DNA of 30,055 bases from a virus, in IMG/VR virus record IMGVR_UViG_3300009164_000242, positions 1-30,055 of that record, one strand, 5' to 3'. Both the position numbers and the translations under genes were made by a program. The notes below the pieces were generated by a model. That model did not search any database. It was not told the DNA's origin and was given only the letters and a program-made list of their open reading frames with translations. Of this stretch, positions 7,300 through 14,922 are shown piece after piece (within the stretch, counting starts at the first letter, position 1; every line of letters starts with the position of its first letter).

Positions 7300-8541
7300 A
7301 TGGCTACAACAGGAATTAATGGATGGCGTTTCCCAAGTTACTCTGACTCACCAGATGTACCTAGAGACCTAGGTTTATTGGCAGCAGACATATCTGCTTG
7401 GGTGTCTACAAACCCAGATCTAAAAGGCGCAACAGGCGCAACAGGACCAAGAGGTTACAGCATACTTAATGGGTTAACTAGCCCAGCATCTAATGTGGGT
7501 GTTGACGGAGATTTCTATATCAACACAATAAGCAATTCAATATTTGGACCAAAAACTGCAGGAGCTTGGGGAAATGGAACAAGCTTAGGTGGCAATAGTG
7601 TTTTGAATGGAACCGTAGATCCAGTTTCTGCAAATGGATCTAATGGAGATTTTTATATAAATACAACATCCAAAACTATATTTGGACCAAAAACAAACGG
7701 TTCCTGGCCTTCAGGAACTTCCATAGTTGGACCACAAGGAACACAGGGATCAACTGGAACAACTGGAGCAAAGGGAGATGCAGCAGCAACCATATTAGTT
7801 AATTCTACAACAACTAGCGCTCCAGGTACAAATGCAATAGTTACAAACTCAGGAACATCTTCAGATGTTAAATTAGATTTTACTATTCCAAGAGGAGCAG
7901 ATGGAGCACCAGGCGCACCAGGTGCAGCAGGCGCAAAAGGAGATGCAGGTGCACCAGGAGCAACACCAAGCCTGGACCCTATTTCAACAAGAATATCTCT
8001 TACAATGCCAAACACTTCTACAACTGGAGTTAACTCGAACTGGTATCCCCTTTCAACAGGTCTTTATGATTTAGGAAAAGATGCAACAAGTGGATCTGCA
8101 AGATATTGGAAAAATATTTATTCAAATGGAACTGTCTATGCGGCATCAGTTGTTGCTTCAGGAAATATGTTTATTCAAACATCAACAATTGTTTCATCTG
8201 ATAGAACTTTAAAAAATACAATTGAAGAGTCTAATCTAGGACTTAATTTTATTAATTCATTAAAGCCAGTTAGCTATAAATATAATGTAGGCGGAATAAA
8301 CTATACTGCTGATGATGATGGCAATCAGGTTGAAACAATAGTTCCAGGAACAAGAACTCATTACGGACTAATTGCACAAGAAGTAAAAGAAGCTTTAGAA
8401 GAAGCGGGAGTACAAGACTTTGGCGGATGGGTTGAAAAAGAAGATTCCACACAAGCCCTTAGATATGAAGAGTTTATTTCTCCATTAATTAAAGCCGTAC
8501 AAGAACTTTCAGCGAGAGTAAAAGCACTAGAAGAGGCGTAA
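7300..8541 (+). CDS. Collagen-like tail fibre with C-terminal S74 intramolecular chaperone
   Basis: This 413-residue protein begins with a short N-terminal domain (1-40), probably for virion attachment. Collagen-type Gly-x-y patches follow at about 42-51, 145-160 and 199-222. Two near-identical modules lie between them (54-97 and 100-143, GDFYIN..S..IFGPKT). Residues 245-290 contain the LYDLGK...RYWKNIYSNGTVYA pattern common just before fibre chaperones. Residues 298-413 match the peptidase S74/endosialidase-type chaperone: SSDRTLK (S300-D301, the expected self-cleavage dyad), SLKPVSYKY, HYGLIAQEVKEAL and a C-terminal helix. The family trimerises fibres and cleaves itself off. The protein is likely a receptor-binding or side fibre. 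Its Gly-Ala-Pro and Gly-Ala-Lys triplets are potential hydroxylation sites. Confidence 0.88.
   Translation: MATTGINGWRFPSYSDSPDVPRDLGLLAADISAWVSTNPDLKGATGATGPRGYSILNGLTSPASNVGVDGDFYINTISNSIFGPKTAGAWGNGTSLGGNSVLNGTVDPVSANGSNGDFYINTTSKTIFGPKTNGSWPSGTSIVGPQGTQGSTGTTGAKGDAAATILVNSTTTSAPGTNAIVTNSGTSSDVKLDFTIPRGADGAPGAPGAAGAKGDAGAPGATPSLDPISTRISLTMPNTSTTGVNSNWYPLSTGLYDLGKDATSGSARYWKNIYSNGTVYAASVVASGNMFIQTSTIVSSDRTLKNTIEESNLGLNFINSLKPVSYKYNVGGINYTADDDGNQVETIVPGTRTHYGLIAQEVKEALEEAGVQDFGGWVEKEDSTQALRYEEFISPLIKAVQELSARVKALEEA
7459..7728 (+). repeat. Two tandem 44-residue modules in the fibre gene
   Basis: Residues 54-97 and 100-143 of the fibre repeat the same unit: S-[IV]-LNG...P.S..G..GDFYIN..S..IFGPKT.G.W..GTS. 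Copies start at about 7459 and 7597, two residues apart in the protein. This GDFYIN...GPKT unit is commonly seen in phage tail fibres. The tandem copies suggest internal duplication, which could change fibre length. Confidence 0.8.
7894..7965 (+). repeat. Collagen-like Gly-x-y tract of the fibre
   Basis: Eight consecutive triplets: GAD, GAP, GAP, GAA, GAK, GDA, GAP, GAT. The y position carries three prolines and one lysine, the positions hydroxylated in collagens. Further short tracts at about 7423-7452 and 7732-7779 add GAT, GPR, GTQ and GAK triplets. Confidence 0.85.
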
Positions 8542-8544
8542 GAC

Positions 8545-10347
8545 ATGTCCTATAAGTATACAGTCTTACAAGATAAGCCAAGCTCTTTTTATTTATTAGA
8601 TGAAGTAAGATCTGGAACAGTTGGCTCTTATGACAGCATGAGATCAACTTTTTTAACATATGCTGATCTTCGAGACCGTGGAGTTTCATATTCCGCTTTA
8701 AGCGGATTACCAGTATACGACTATTCAGGTAATGCCTATGACGGATATGCTATAAATGCATCTTCAAGCGAACTAATGCCTTTAATCGCAGGCGGAGTCA
8801 GAGGAACAAAAGTCTTATCAGATACAAGAATAAACTTCAACGTACCTGGAATTGCTAACTCATATTATTCAGACAATTCATTTTGCATAGAAGCCTGGGT
8901 GCTATTGCCAGACTATAGTTCTGATGAAGTATGCATTGTTGGAGATTCAGGAAACGCAATAGGATTATTTTATAAAAACGGAAACCTTATATTTAAAGCT
9001 GGACCTAATTTAGTTCAATATAAAGTTAGCAATACAGAATCAATATATGTAGTAGGGCAATTTTCTACAAATCAAATTTCATTATATATAAATGGTTTCA
9101 TTGTTAATTCAAAAAGTTTAGACAAATATAAATTTAATAACACGTCTGTTAATTTTCAATCTGGACCATCGGCAAATAGTTTTATTATAGACTCTGTAGG
9201 TTTTTATAAATTTAACTTATCTGATTCTCAAATAATTAAACATTATAAAAATGGAATAAAAGAAATTAATTATTCTCAAATTGTTAATAATGATGGCGGA
9301 TATCTATTTAGCATGAATACAGCAATGATGAAGCCATCTATGAGCTACTCATATCCTAGATCAAAGTCCTGGAAAAATTTTATAAATGAAAATATTAAGT
9401 TATCTGTAGATGAAGCCTATCTTTATTTTGATAGTTCTTTGAGTGGAAGTTTTACATTTACAGATTCAATTATTATTCCAGAAACTTTAGGAATAACTAG
9501 TTCTCAAATTTATTGGGATTCAGATACAGATGGCATATCAATAAGAGCTAGCATTGACGGCACCAACTGGGTAAGCTGTATTAATGGTTCACCCATTCCA
9601 TTCTTTAATAAAAATGATAATCAAATAGGGTCTATTTTATATCTACAGGTAACAATGTCATCATCAGATACCTCTAAGTATTTGCCTATTCTTAAATCTA
9701 TTACAATAGATTTTTTTAAGAATAAAAATTTTTATTGTGACAACTTTGGGTATTATATATCTTCAAATTATGATTACTCTTTGCCAAGATCAAATAGCAC
9801 AATATTATCTTATAATAAAAACAATGGATTAAAGATGTATAGTGGGCATGGGTTTACAATTAATTCAGATTTGTCTACCAGAACAATAGAACTTATATTT
9901 ACTCCAGACGGATCACAAAATGTATTATTTTCAGCACCATCCAAAATATATGAATGGGATAATTTGGGAGCCATCACTAAAACTGGAGTATCCTCAATAT
10001 ACGTAAATGGCATAAATAGAACATCTGCAACTAATATATCAGAATTCTTTTCAAACAGTCTACCCCACTATGTTGTTATAGTTTTATCTACTGCAGCATC
10101 AACAAGCCTCAAGTTTAATCAAAATCAAACCGACAGCAAGTCTGGTGGTAAAAATATGTATAACAATTTAAGCATATATCCAACAGCCTTTACAGAGTAT
10201 GACGTGGCCAGACATTATCAGCTATACACAGACAACATAGTAAATTCAATATCAGACAGCCTTGTTTCTGTATCTGAGTCAACCTCTGGTACAGATTCTA
10301 CCGCCTACCTATTACTTTCTGTAGAGCCACAAGCAATATCTATATAA
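8545..10347 (+). CDS. Phage adhesion protein with two LamG/ConA-like domains
   Basis: This 600-residue protein has a first jelly-roll domain at about residues 108-235. It shows the LamG_3 pattern: SFCIEAWVLLP, a GLFYKNGNLIF strand, ISLYINGFIV, and the closing IDSVGFYKFNLSDSQIIKHY. A second, more divergent domain lies at about 440-570 (RTIELIFTPDG ... SIYVNGINR ... HYVVIVLS ... NLSIYPTAFTEYDVARHYQLY). The region between is beta-rich. Such domains bind glycans or other surface ligands, so this is probably a receptor-binding or decoration protein. An AGAGG site precedes the ATG, three bases after the fibre stop. It has no visible S74 chaperone of its own. Confidence 0.78.
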   Translation: MSYKYTVLQDKPSSFYLLDEVRSGTVGSYDSMRSTFLTYADLRDRGVSYSALSGLPVYDYSGNAYDGYAINASSSELMPLIAGGVRGTKVLSDTRINFNVPGIANSYYSDNSFCIEAWVLLPDYSSDEVCIVGDSGNAIGLFYKNGNLIFKAGPNLVQYKVSNTESIYVVGQFSTNQISLYINGFIVNSKSLDKYKFNNTSVNFQSGPSANSFIIDSVGFYKFNLSDSQIIKHYKNGIKEINYSQIVNNDGGYLFSMNTAMMKPSMSYSYPRSKSWKNFINENIKLSVDEAYLYFDSSLSGSFTFTDSIIIPETLGITSSQIYWDSDTDGISIRASIDGTNWVSCINGSPIPFFNKNDNQIGSILYLQVTMSSSDTSKYLPILKSITIDFFKNKNFYCDNFGYYISSNYDYSLPRSNSTILSYNKNNGLKMYSGHGFTINSDLSTRTIELIFTPDGSQNVLFSAPSKIYEWDNLGAITKTGVSSIYVNGINRTSATNISEFFSNSLPHYVVIVLSTAASTSLKFNQNQTDSKSGGKNMYNNLSIYPTAFTEYDVARHYQLYTDNIVNSISDSLVSVSESTSGTDSTAYLLLSVEPQAISI

Positions 10348-10370
10348 TTTTGTCATAGTGTTGACAAAAT
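10347..10370. promoter_or_regulatory. Perfect 9-bp palindrome (ATTTTGTCA / TGACAAAAT), operator or weak terminator
   Basis: The arms 10347-10355 and 10362-10370 are exactly complementary around a 6-base centre. It begins in the stop codon of the LamG gene and ends one base before the -35 of the next promoter. There is no U-tract and the stem is AT-rich, so a regulator-binding operator fits at least as well as a terminator. Confidence 0.5.
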
Positions 10371-10371
10371 C

Positions 10372-10400
10372 TGGACTTTAGTTAGCAGTAATGGTATCAT
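10372..10400 (+). promoter_or_regulatory. Putative promoter for the portal operon
   Basis: TGGACT (10372-10377), 17 bases, then TATCAT (10395-10400) with a TGG extension. Transcription would start around 10407-10409, matching the ATG at 10409 and giving an essentially leaderless mRNA. The consensus TTGACA at 10361-10366 has no acceptable -10 at standard spacing and is read here as part of the palindrome. Confidence 0.45.
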
Positions 10401-10408
10401 TAAGTACT

Positions 10409-10747
10409 ATGGATATTTTAAATAAGAATACTAGAATCATTGAAGAGACCACGCTTGGCATTTATGTGTGGGAGATGCCTGACGGTAGATGGATTGGAGA
10501 TGACGATGGTAATTTTCTTTCGGTCACGGCAAAAAAAGGCAATAGATCCAAGATCGATGCTTTGGCTAGAGAAGTTCGCTCATATGGTATATATGAGGGT
10601 AATCCCAAGTTCCTTTCAGGACGCAGAAAAATTGATGATGAAGAATTTGAACACCAAAACGAAAGATTAAAATGGGGCTTAACACCAGACCCACTAGATA
10701 TTGGTGTTTATAAAGATTCAATGCTTAGAAATGGAGCAGTTCAATGA
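10409..10747 (+). CDS. Small orphan protein preceding the portal
   Basis: A 112-residue protein read from the ATG at 10409. An in-frame ATG at 10391 would add six residues, but it lies across the proposed -10 extension and neither start has a ribosome site. The first half contains a compact beta-type segment (TLGIYVWEMPDGRWIGDDDGNF). The second half is charged and probably helical (SKIDALAREVRSYGI, KIDDEEFEHQNERLKWG). No family was recognised. It ends in an ATGA overlap with the portal gene, so it is expressed with head genes. A packaging or portal-assembly accessory role is possible but unproven. Confidence 0.7.
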   Translation: MDILNKNTRIIEETTLGIYVWEMPDGRWIGDDDGNFLSVTAKKGNRSKIDALAREVRSYGIYEGNPKFLSGRRKIDDEEFEHQNERLKWGLTPDPLDIGVYKDSMLRNGAVQ

Positions 10748-12336
10748 CAAAAAGATTAGAGTCAATAGAAGATGAAATTGATAGTGTCAACACTATTGAT
10801 ATATCCAATACAGCCGATTGGTTCTCATTTAAAAAATCTGAAGAACATGATGACCCATTTAACCTTGGGCTAGAAGATATTAAAAAGCTTAGAGGACTTG
10901 GAACAAATTTTAAGCGTAAATTAAATAGAGATTTTTCTAAAGCTTTTGTAGGAACAAGCGGAGTCGGAACACAGCAAAATTTATTACAACAGGCTATTAG
11001 CGGATATGCATTATTTGATCTTGTAGAGCCAACATATAATTTAGAATACCTTTCAAAAATTTACGAAGTTTCAACATATAACTATGCCGCTATAAACGCA
11101 AAGGTTTCAAATATTGTTGGTCTAGGATATATGTTTACAGAAACATCAAAAGCAAAAGATGCAATGGATGCTATTACAGACCAAAAGCAATTAGATAGAG
11201 CACGTACAAAGATTGATAGAATAAAAACTCAGCTTGATAAATGGCTTGATGATTGTAATGAGGAAGAGTCTTTTACAGAGACCCTTATAAAAGCCTACAC
11301 AGACCTTGAGGCGACTGGAAATGGATACATTGAAATAGGACGTACAACAGCAGGTGACATAGGCTACATCGGCCATATACCAGCTAAAACAATGCGTGTG
11401 CGTAGATTCCGTGATGGCTTTATTCAATTGCTTTACGGCAAGGCTGTCTTCTTTAGAAATTTTGGAGATTTAGAAACTCCAAGCCCAATTGCAGGACAAG
11501 AAGATCGTCCAAATGAAATTATTCATTTGAAGAAATATACACCGATGAATAATTATTACGGTGTTCCTGATATTATTGCAGCGCAGCAAGCTTTAGCTGG
11601 AAATGAATTTGCTGGAAGATATAACCTTGACTACTTTGAAAACAAGGCGGTCCCAAGATATATTATTACGGTTAAGGGAGCAAAGCTTTCACCAGAATCA
11701 GAAAGAAAGCTTCTGGAGTTTTTCCAGGTTGGATTAAAGGGTAAGAATCACAGATCATTATATATTCCTCTTCCAGCAGATACACCAGACTCAAAGACTG
11801 AATTTAAAATGGAACCAATTGAGGCAGGCGAACAAGAGTCTTCATTCAATATTTATCGTAAGTCTAATAGAGATGAAATTCTTTTAGCGCATCGTGTCCC
11901 AATTAGCAAAATTGGTATTCCAGAAGGAATTAACCTTGCAGCAGCAAGAGATGCCGATAAGACATTTAAAGAGCAAGTTTGCCGTCCTTCACAAGATCGA
12001 CTTGAAAAGAAATTAAATTATTTAATTGCAGAAAAAACAGATGTCGTCCAATTAAAATTTAATGAACTCAGCCTTACAGATGAAGAAACTCAAAGCCGTA
12101 TTGATGAGATCTATTTGAGAATGCAGGTCATTACCCCTAACGAAGTTCGTATTAGAAAGAATATGACAACGGTTGAGGGTGGAGATGAAATGGTAGATTT
12201 AAAGCCTCAACAGGTAGCAGATCAACAGGCTAAATCCACAGGGAATAAAGCAAGAGACCAACAAAGATCCGCAAATGCTCCAGATAAAAGCGGAGAAGCA
12301 AGAAACCCAAAAGGTGATGGTCCTAAAGTCAAATAA
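10744..12336 (+). CDS. Phage portal protein
   Basis: This 530-residue protein has the PBSX/HK97-type portal pattern. It shows YNYAAINAKVSNIVGLGYMF near residue 120, a GNGYIEIGR strand and HIPAKTMRVRR in the wing/clip region. An EIIHLKKYTPMNNYYGVPDI motif then precedes the stem helices (AGNEFAGRYNLDYFENKAVPRYIITVKG). The crown segment contains LAHRVPISKIGIPEGINLAAARDADKTF. The C-terminal 40 residues are Gln/Lys-rich and disordered. Portals form the dodecameric DNA channel at one capsid vertex and dock terminase and the head-tail adaptor. The start overlaps the previous stop as ATGA. The usual upstream neighbour, terminase, is not in the window. Confidence 0.92.
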   Translation: MTKRLESIEDEIDSVNTIDISNTADWFSFKKSEEHDDPFNLGLEDIKKLRGLGTNFKRKLNRDFSKAFVGTSGVGTQQNLLQQAISGYALFDLVEPTYNLEYLSKIYEVSTYNYAAINAKVSNIVGLGYMFTETSKAKDAMDAITDQKQLDRARTKIDRIKTQLDKWLDDCNEEESFTETLIKAYTDLEATGNGYIEIGRTTAGDIGYIGHIPAKTMRVRRFRDGFIQLLYGKAVFFRNFGDLETPSPIAGQEDRPNEIIHLKKYTPMNNYYGVPDIIAAQQALAGNEFAGRYNLDYFENKAVPRYIITVKGAKLSPESERKLLEFFQVGLKGKNHRSLYIPLPADTPDSKTEFKMEPIEAGEQESSFNIYRKSNRDEILLAHRVPISKIGIPEGINLAAARDADKTFKEQVCRPSQDRLEKKLNYLIAEKTDVVQLKFNELSLTDEETQSRIDEIYLRMQVITPNEVRIRKNMTTVEGGDEMVDLKPQQVADQQAKSTGNKARDQQRSANAPDKSGEARNPKGDGPKVK

Positions 12337-12353
12337 GTTTAATCAACTGCTAT

Positions 12354-12382
12354 TTGCGTTAGAGTAGATAAACCTATAAAAT
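12354..12382 (+). promoter_or_regulatory. Putative promoter producing a leaderless protease/scaffold mRNA
   Basis: TTGCGT (12354-12359), 17 bases, then TAAAAT (12377-12382) within TATAAAAT. The start codon lies seven bases downstream of the -10, at the expected transcription start. No Shine-Dalgarno sequence is present before this ATG. Confidence 0.5.
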
Positions 12383-12389
12383 TAAGCAT

Positions 12390-13745
12390 ATGAACATCGA
12401 AAAGTCACACTGGTCAAGCGATGGTGAAAACCTTCATCTCTCCGTACCCTTTACTAAGGTTAATCGTGAGAATAGAACCGTGTCTGGATTTGCTACATTA
12501 GATAACGTAGATCAGACTGGCGACGTAGTAACAGCAGAAGCAAGCATTAAAGCTTTTGAGAATTTTAGAGGAAATCTCCGTGAGATGCATCAGTCAATTG
12601 CAGTTGGTAAAGTTGTTTCCTTTAAACCAGAAACATATTACGACCAAAAGACTCAAACATTTTATAATGGAGTTTATGTAACATCATACATTTCAAAGGG
12701 TGCACAAGATACTTGGGAAAAAGTTCTTGATGGTACCCTTTCTGGTTTTTCAATCGGCGGAAAGATTAAAGAATCAGATAATGAAGTTAATAAAGCAACA
12801 GGAGAAGCAGTAAGATTTATTAAAGATTATGACTTAGTAGAACTTTCAATTGTTGACTCTCCAGCAAACGAGCTTTGTAATATTTTTTCTATTGAAAAAG
12901 TAGGCGGCAAAATGGTTTACAAAGGACTTGCTACAGAAGTTGTAACTGAAAACATTTTTTATTGCGAAGAAAGCGATTCTGTATTTATGTCTACAGAAAA
13001 AACTTTTGATTCACCAGTATCAGGAAAGCCAGCCACGCTAATTGGTTGGGTTGAAAGTTCAGATATGAATAAGTCAAAAGAAATAAATAAGATTCTTGCT
13101 TCATTTAAGAAGTCAAGATTACCGTTGCCTGAAACACAATTAGCAAAACAGGCAAACGTAGAAGGAGGTAATAAAATGTCAGATACAAACATTGATAATG
13201 TTGTAGAAGCTCCAGTAGCTGAAGCAGCAGTCGTAGAAGCACCTGTCGAAGAAGCTGTTGAAGCTCCAGTAGCAGATGAAGCAAACGTCAATCTTTTTGA
13301 CAAATCATCAGAAGTTGCAGAAGTTGCAGCTGAAGATACCTCTGCCGACAACGTTGAAAAAGCAGCCGATACAGTAGAAGTTATGGTTGATGAACCTGAT
13401 TTTGCAAAAATGTTAGGCGATCTAAAAGGCTTTTTCTCCGAGACACTCACAAAGGCTACAGAGGCAAATGCTGCACAGGTAACAGAGATTAAAACATCTG
13501 TTGAATCTTTCAGCAAAAATGTCGATGCTAGAATTCTTGAGTTGGCAGAAAAGCACAGCGCACTTAGTGATGCTGTTGCTGAAATCAAGGGCACCATCGA
13601 TGGTGTTCAAAAGCGAGTAGATGCTGTAGAAGGCGAAACCGCAATTAAGAAGTCCTCTGACCTTGGCGGGTCTGAGGTATTTACCAAATCAAAATCAAAA
13701 TGGTCAGGAGCTTTCCTCGGTTCCGTAAATGAAATCTTTAACTAA
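12390..13745 (+). CDS. Prohead protease fused to capsid scaffold
   Basis: This 451-residue protein has an N-terminal domain (1-170) that matches XkdF/HK97-type prohead serine proteases. It contains FTKVNRENRTVSGFATLDN, the His motif REMHQ (H67), the Ser motif GTLSGFSIGG (S121), and YDLVELSIVDSPAN with E151 as a possible third catalytic residue. Residues about 263-340 are Ala/Glu/Val-rich low-complexity sequence, and 340-425 look like coiled coil. This is a scaffold/delta-like region ending in a basic tail (FTKSKSKWSG) that may contact the capsid protein. The protease normally degrades scaffold during maturation. The start has no ribosome site and sits right after a -10-like element. A strong internal start at 13176 would make the scaffold separately. 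Confidence 0.88.
   Translation: MNIEKSHWSSDGENLHLSVPFTKVNRENRTVSGFATLDNVDQTGDVVTAEASIKAFENFRGNLREMHQSIAVGKVVSFKPETYYDQKTQTFYNGVYVTSYISKGAQDTWEKVLDGTLSGFSIGGKIKESDNEVNKATGEAVRFIKDYDLVELSIVDSPANELCNIFSIEKVGGKMVYKGLATEVVTENIFYCEESDSVFMSTEKTFDSPVSGKPATLIGWVESSDMNKSKEINKILASFKKSRLPLPETQLAKQANVEGGNKMSDTNIDNVVEAPVAEAAVVEAPVEEAVEAPVADEANVNLFDKSSEVAEVAAEDTSADNVEKAADTVEVMVDEPDFAKMLGDLKGFFSETLTKATEANAAQVTEIKTSVESFSKNVDARILELAEKHSALSDAVAEIKGTIDGVQKRVDAVEGETAIKKSSDLGGSEVFTKSKSKWSGAFLGSVNEIFN
13162..13178 (+). promoter_or_regulatory. Strong internal ribosome site and ATG within the protease gene
   Basis: AAGGAGGT (13162-13169) lies seven bases before an in-frame ATG (13176). It is among the best ribosome sites in the window, whereas the gene's own start has none. 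Confidence 0.8.
13176..13745 (+). CDS. Scaffold protein from internal in-frame start
   Basis: Residues 263-451 of the protease fusion can be translated alone as a 189-residue protein starting MSDTNIDN. It contains only the acidic Ala/Val/Glu-rich segment, the coiled-coil part and the basic C-terminus, and no protease residues. Nested scaffold genes made this way are well known, for example lambda Nu3 inside C. The strong ribosome site and clean domain boundary support it. Excess free scaffold over protease would be expected during procapsid assembly. Not demonstrated experimentally. Confidence 0.72.
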   Translation: MSDTNIDNVVEAPVAEAAVVEAPVEEAVEAPVADEANVNLFDKSSEVAEVAAEDTSADNVEKAADTVEVMVDEPDFAKMLGDLKGFFSETLTKATEANAAQVTEIKTSVESFSKNVDARILELAEKHSALSDAVAEIKGTIDGVQKRVDAVEGETAIKKSSDLGGSEVFTKSKSKWSGAFLGSVNEIFN

Positions 13746-13766
13746 AATAAGGTAGGTGAAATAAAA

Positions 13767-14816
13767 ATGAGTAATGAATTATTAGAAAAGGCCGCAGCAG
13801 CTGGTGCAACAGTATCAACTGGTTTTGGCTCATCAACTGGTGGTTCAGGTGTACACGTTGCTTCAGAAAATGGCAATGGTGGTCTCCTTAACCCAGAACA
13901 ATCAGCACGATTCTTGGACTATATGTTCGATGCTACCGTAATTGGTAAAGTTGCACGTACTGTCCGTATGAAGGCTGACACAACAGAAATTGATCGTATG
14001 TCTATTGGTGAGAAGCTTGTAAAGCTTGCATCAGAAGGCGAGAACACAGGAGTTAACTCAGGTGTAACATTCTCAAAGATCTCTCTCACAACAAAGAAAC
14101 TCCGCATGGACTGGGAGCTTTCAACAGAATCTCTAGAAGATAACATCGAAGGTGCAGATCTTGAAGATCACATTGCACGTTTGATGGCAACACAGGCAGG
14201 TAACGACATTGAAGACGTAATCCTTAATGGTGATACATCACTTTCAGGAGATGCTCTTTACAAGTCATTTGATGGCGCAGTTAAGAAGGCAAAGACAAGC
14301 GGTCACGTAGTCGATGCAGCTGGTGCGGGAATTTCTCGTGCAGTATTTAACTCAGCTCTTAAGGCACTCCCACGTAAGTACAAGCAGCGTCGTACAGACC
14401 TTCGCTTCCTTGCAGGATCAAACTTGATCCAGGATTACCTATACTCTAACTCACAGAACATTCAGAACGTTACTCCACAGGATATTGCTTCAGGCATCAT
14501 TCGTGGTGATGTTCCAGTTCTTGGAGGTCCAGCAGGATATGTAGCTCCATACGCATTTGGTATTCCAATCGTTGAAGTTCCATTGCTTCCTGAGACACAG
14601 ACAGGTACATATGCTAGCCCATCAGGTTCACACGGAGACGTCCACTTGACATTCCCAAATAACGTTGTTATTGGTATCAAGCGTGATGTTACTGTTTACC
14701 GCTTCTTCTGGCCACGTAAGGACTCAATTGAGTACACAATGTATACTCGTGTTGGCGTTCAGATCGAGCAAGCAGACGCTTGGGTAGTTGTAAAGAACGT
14801 TAAGGTTGCTTCTTAA
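13767..14816 (+). CDS. Major capsid protein (HK97 fold)
   Basis: A 349-residue protein with the HK97-fold layout. It has a Gly/Ser-rich N-arm, LLNPEQSARFLDYMFDATVIGKVARTVRM in the N-terminal part, an E-loop/beta region (KLASEGENTG ... KLRMDWELSTESLEDNIEG), an A-domain helix (DHIARLMATQAGNDIEDVILNG), and C-terminal beta strands (RDVTVYRFFWPRKDSIEYTMYTRVG). The length suits a capsid protein without a large delta domain, consistent with a separate scaffold just upstream. An AGGTAGGTG ribosome site precedes the ATG. Its Arg codons are CGT/CGC, unlike the AGA used by most other genes here, as expected for very high expression. A strong terminator follows. Confidence 0.92.
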   Translation: MSNELLEKAAAAGATVSTGFGSSTGGSGVHVASENGNGGLLNPEQSARFLDYMFDATVIGKVARTVRMKADTTEIDRMSIGEKLVKLASEGENTGVNSGVTFSKISLTTKKLRMDWELSTESLEDNIEGADLEDHIARLMATQAGNDIEDVILNGDTSLSGDALYKSFDGAVKKAKTSGHVVDAAGAGISRAVFNSALKALPRKYKQRRTDLRFLAGSNLIQDYLYSNSQNIQNVTPQDIASGIIRGDVPVLGGPAGYVAPYAFGIPIVEVPLLPETQTGTYASPSGSHGDVHLTFPNNVVIGIKRDVTVYRFFWPRKDSIEYTMYTRVGVQIEQADAWVVVKNVKVAS

Positions 14817-14838
14817 TTAATTAAGAATTAAACTACCG

Positions 14839-14870
14839 AAAGGCCCCCAATTAATTTTGGGGGCTTTTCA
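14839..14870 (+). terminator. Rho-independent terminator after the capsid gene
   Basis: The stem pairs 14839-14850 with 14857-14868 (core CCCCCAA/TTGGGGG, one G-U pair) around a TTAATT loop, and ends in TTTT. Its 3' arm provides the -35 of the next promoter. Confidence 0.92.
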
Positions 14871-14893
14871 TTTTAATTTAACAATGCTATAAT
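14865..14893 (+). promoter_or_regulatory. Promoter for the connector genes, overlapping the terminator
   Basis: TTTTCA (14865-14870), 17 bases, TATAAT (14888-14893) with a TGC extension. Transcription would start near 14900, leaving a 23-base leader with an AGAGGAG-type ribosome site before the ATG at 14923. Confidence 0.72.
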
Positions 14894-14922
14894 TAAAGGA
14901 CCTAGAAAGAGGAGAAATAAAT

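Noticed and set aside
7653-8015. A 120-codon minus-strand open frame rich in Pro/Ala
   Set aside because: It is the mirror of the collagen-like tract. The repeat composition explains it, and no ribosome site or family match was seen.
10361-10366. Consensus TTGACA as a -35 box
   Set aside because: No acceptable -10 lies 15-19 bases downstream, and the hexamer is part of one arm of the palindrome. The TGGACT/TATCAT pair just downstream fits better.
12959-13597. A 212-codon open frame on the minus strand
   Set aside because: It lies opposite the Ala/Glu/Val-rich scaffold part of the protease gene. Repetitive codons suppress antisense stops, the product is Ser/Ala low complexity, and every supported gene here is on the plus strand.
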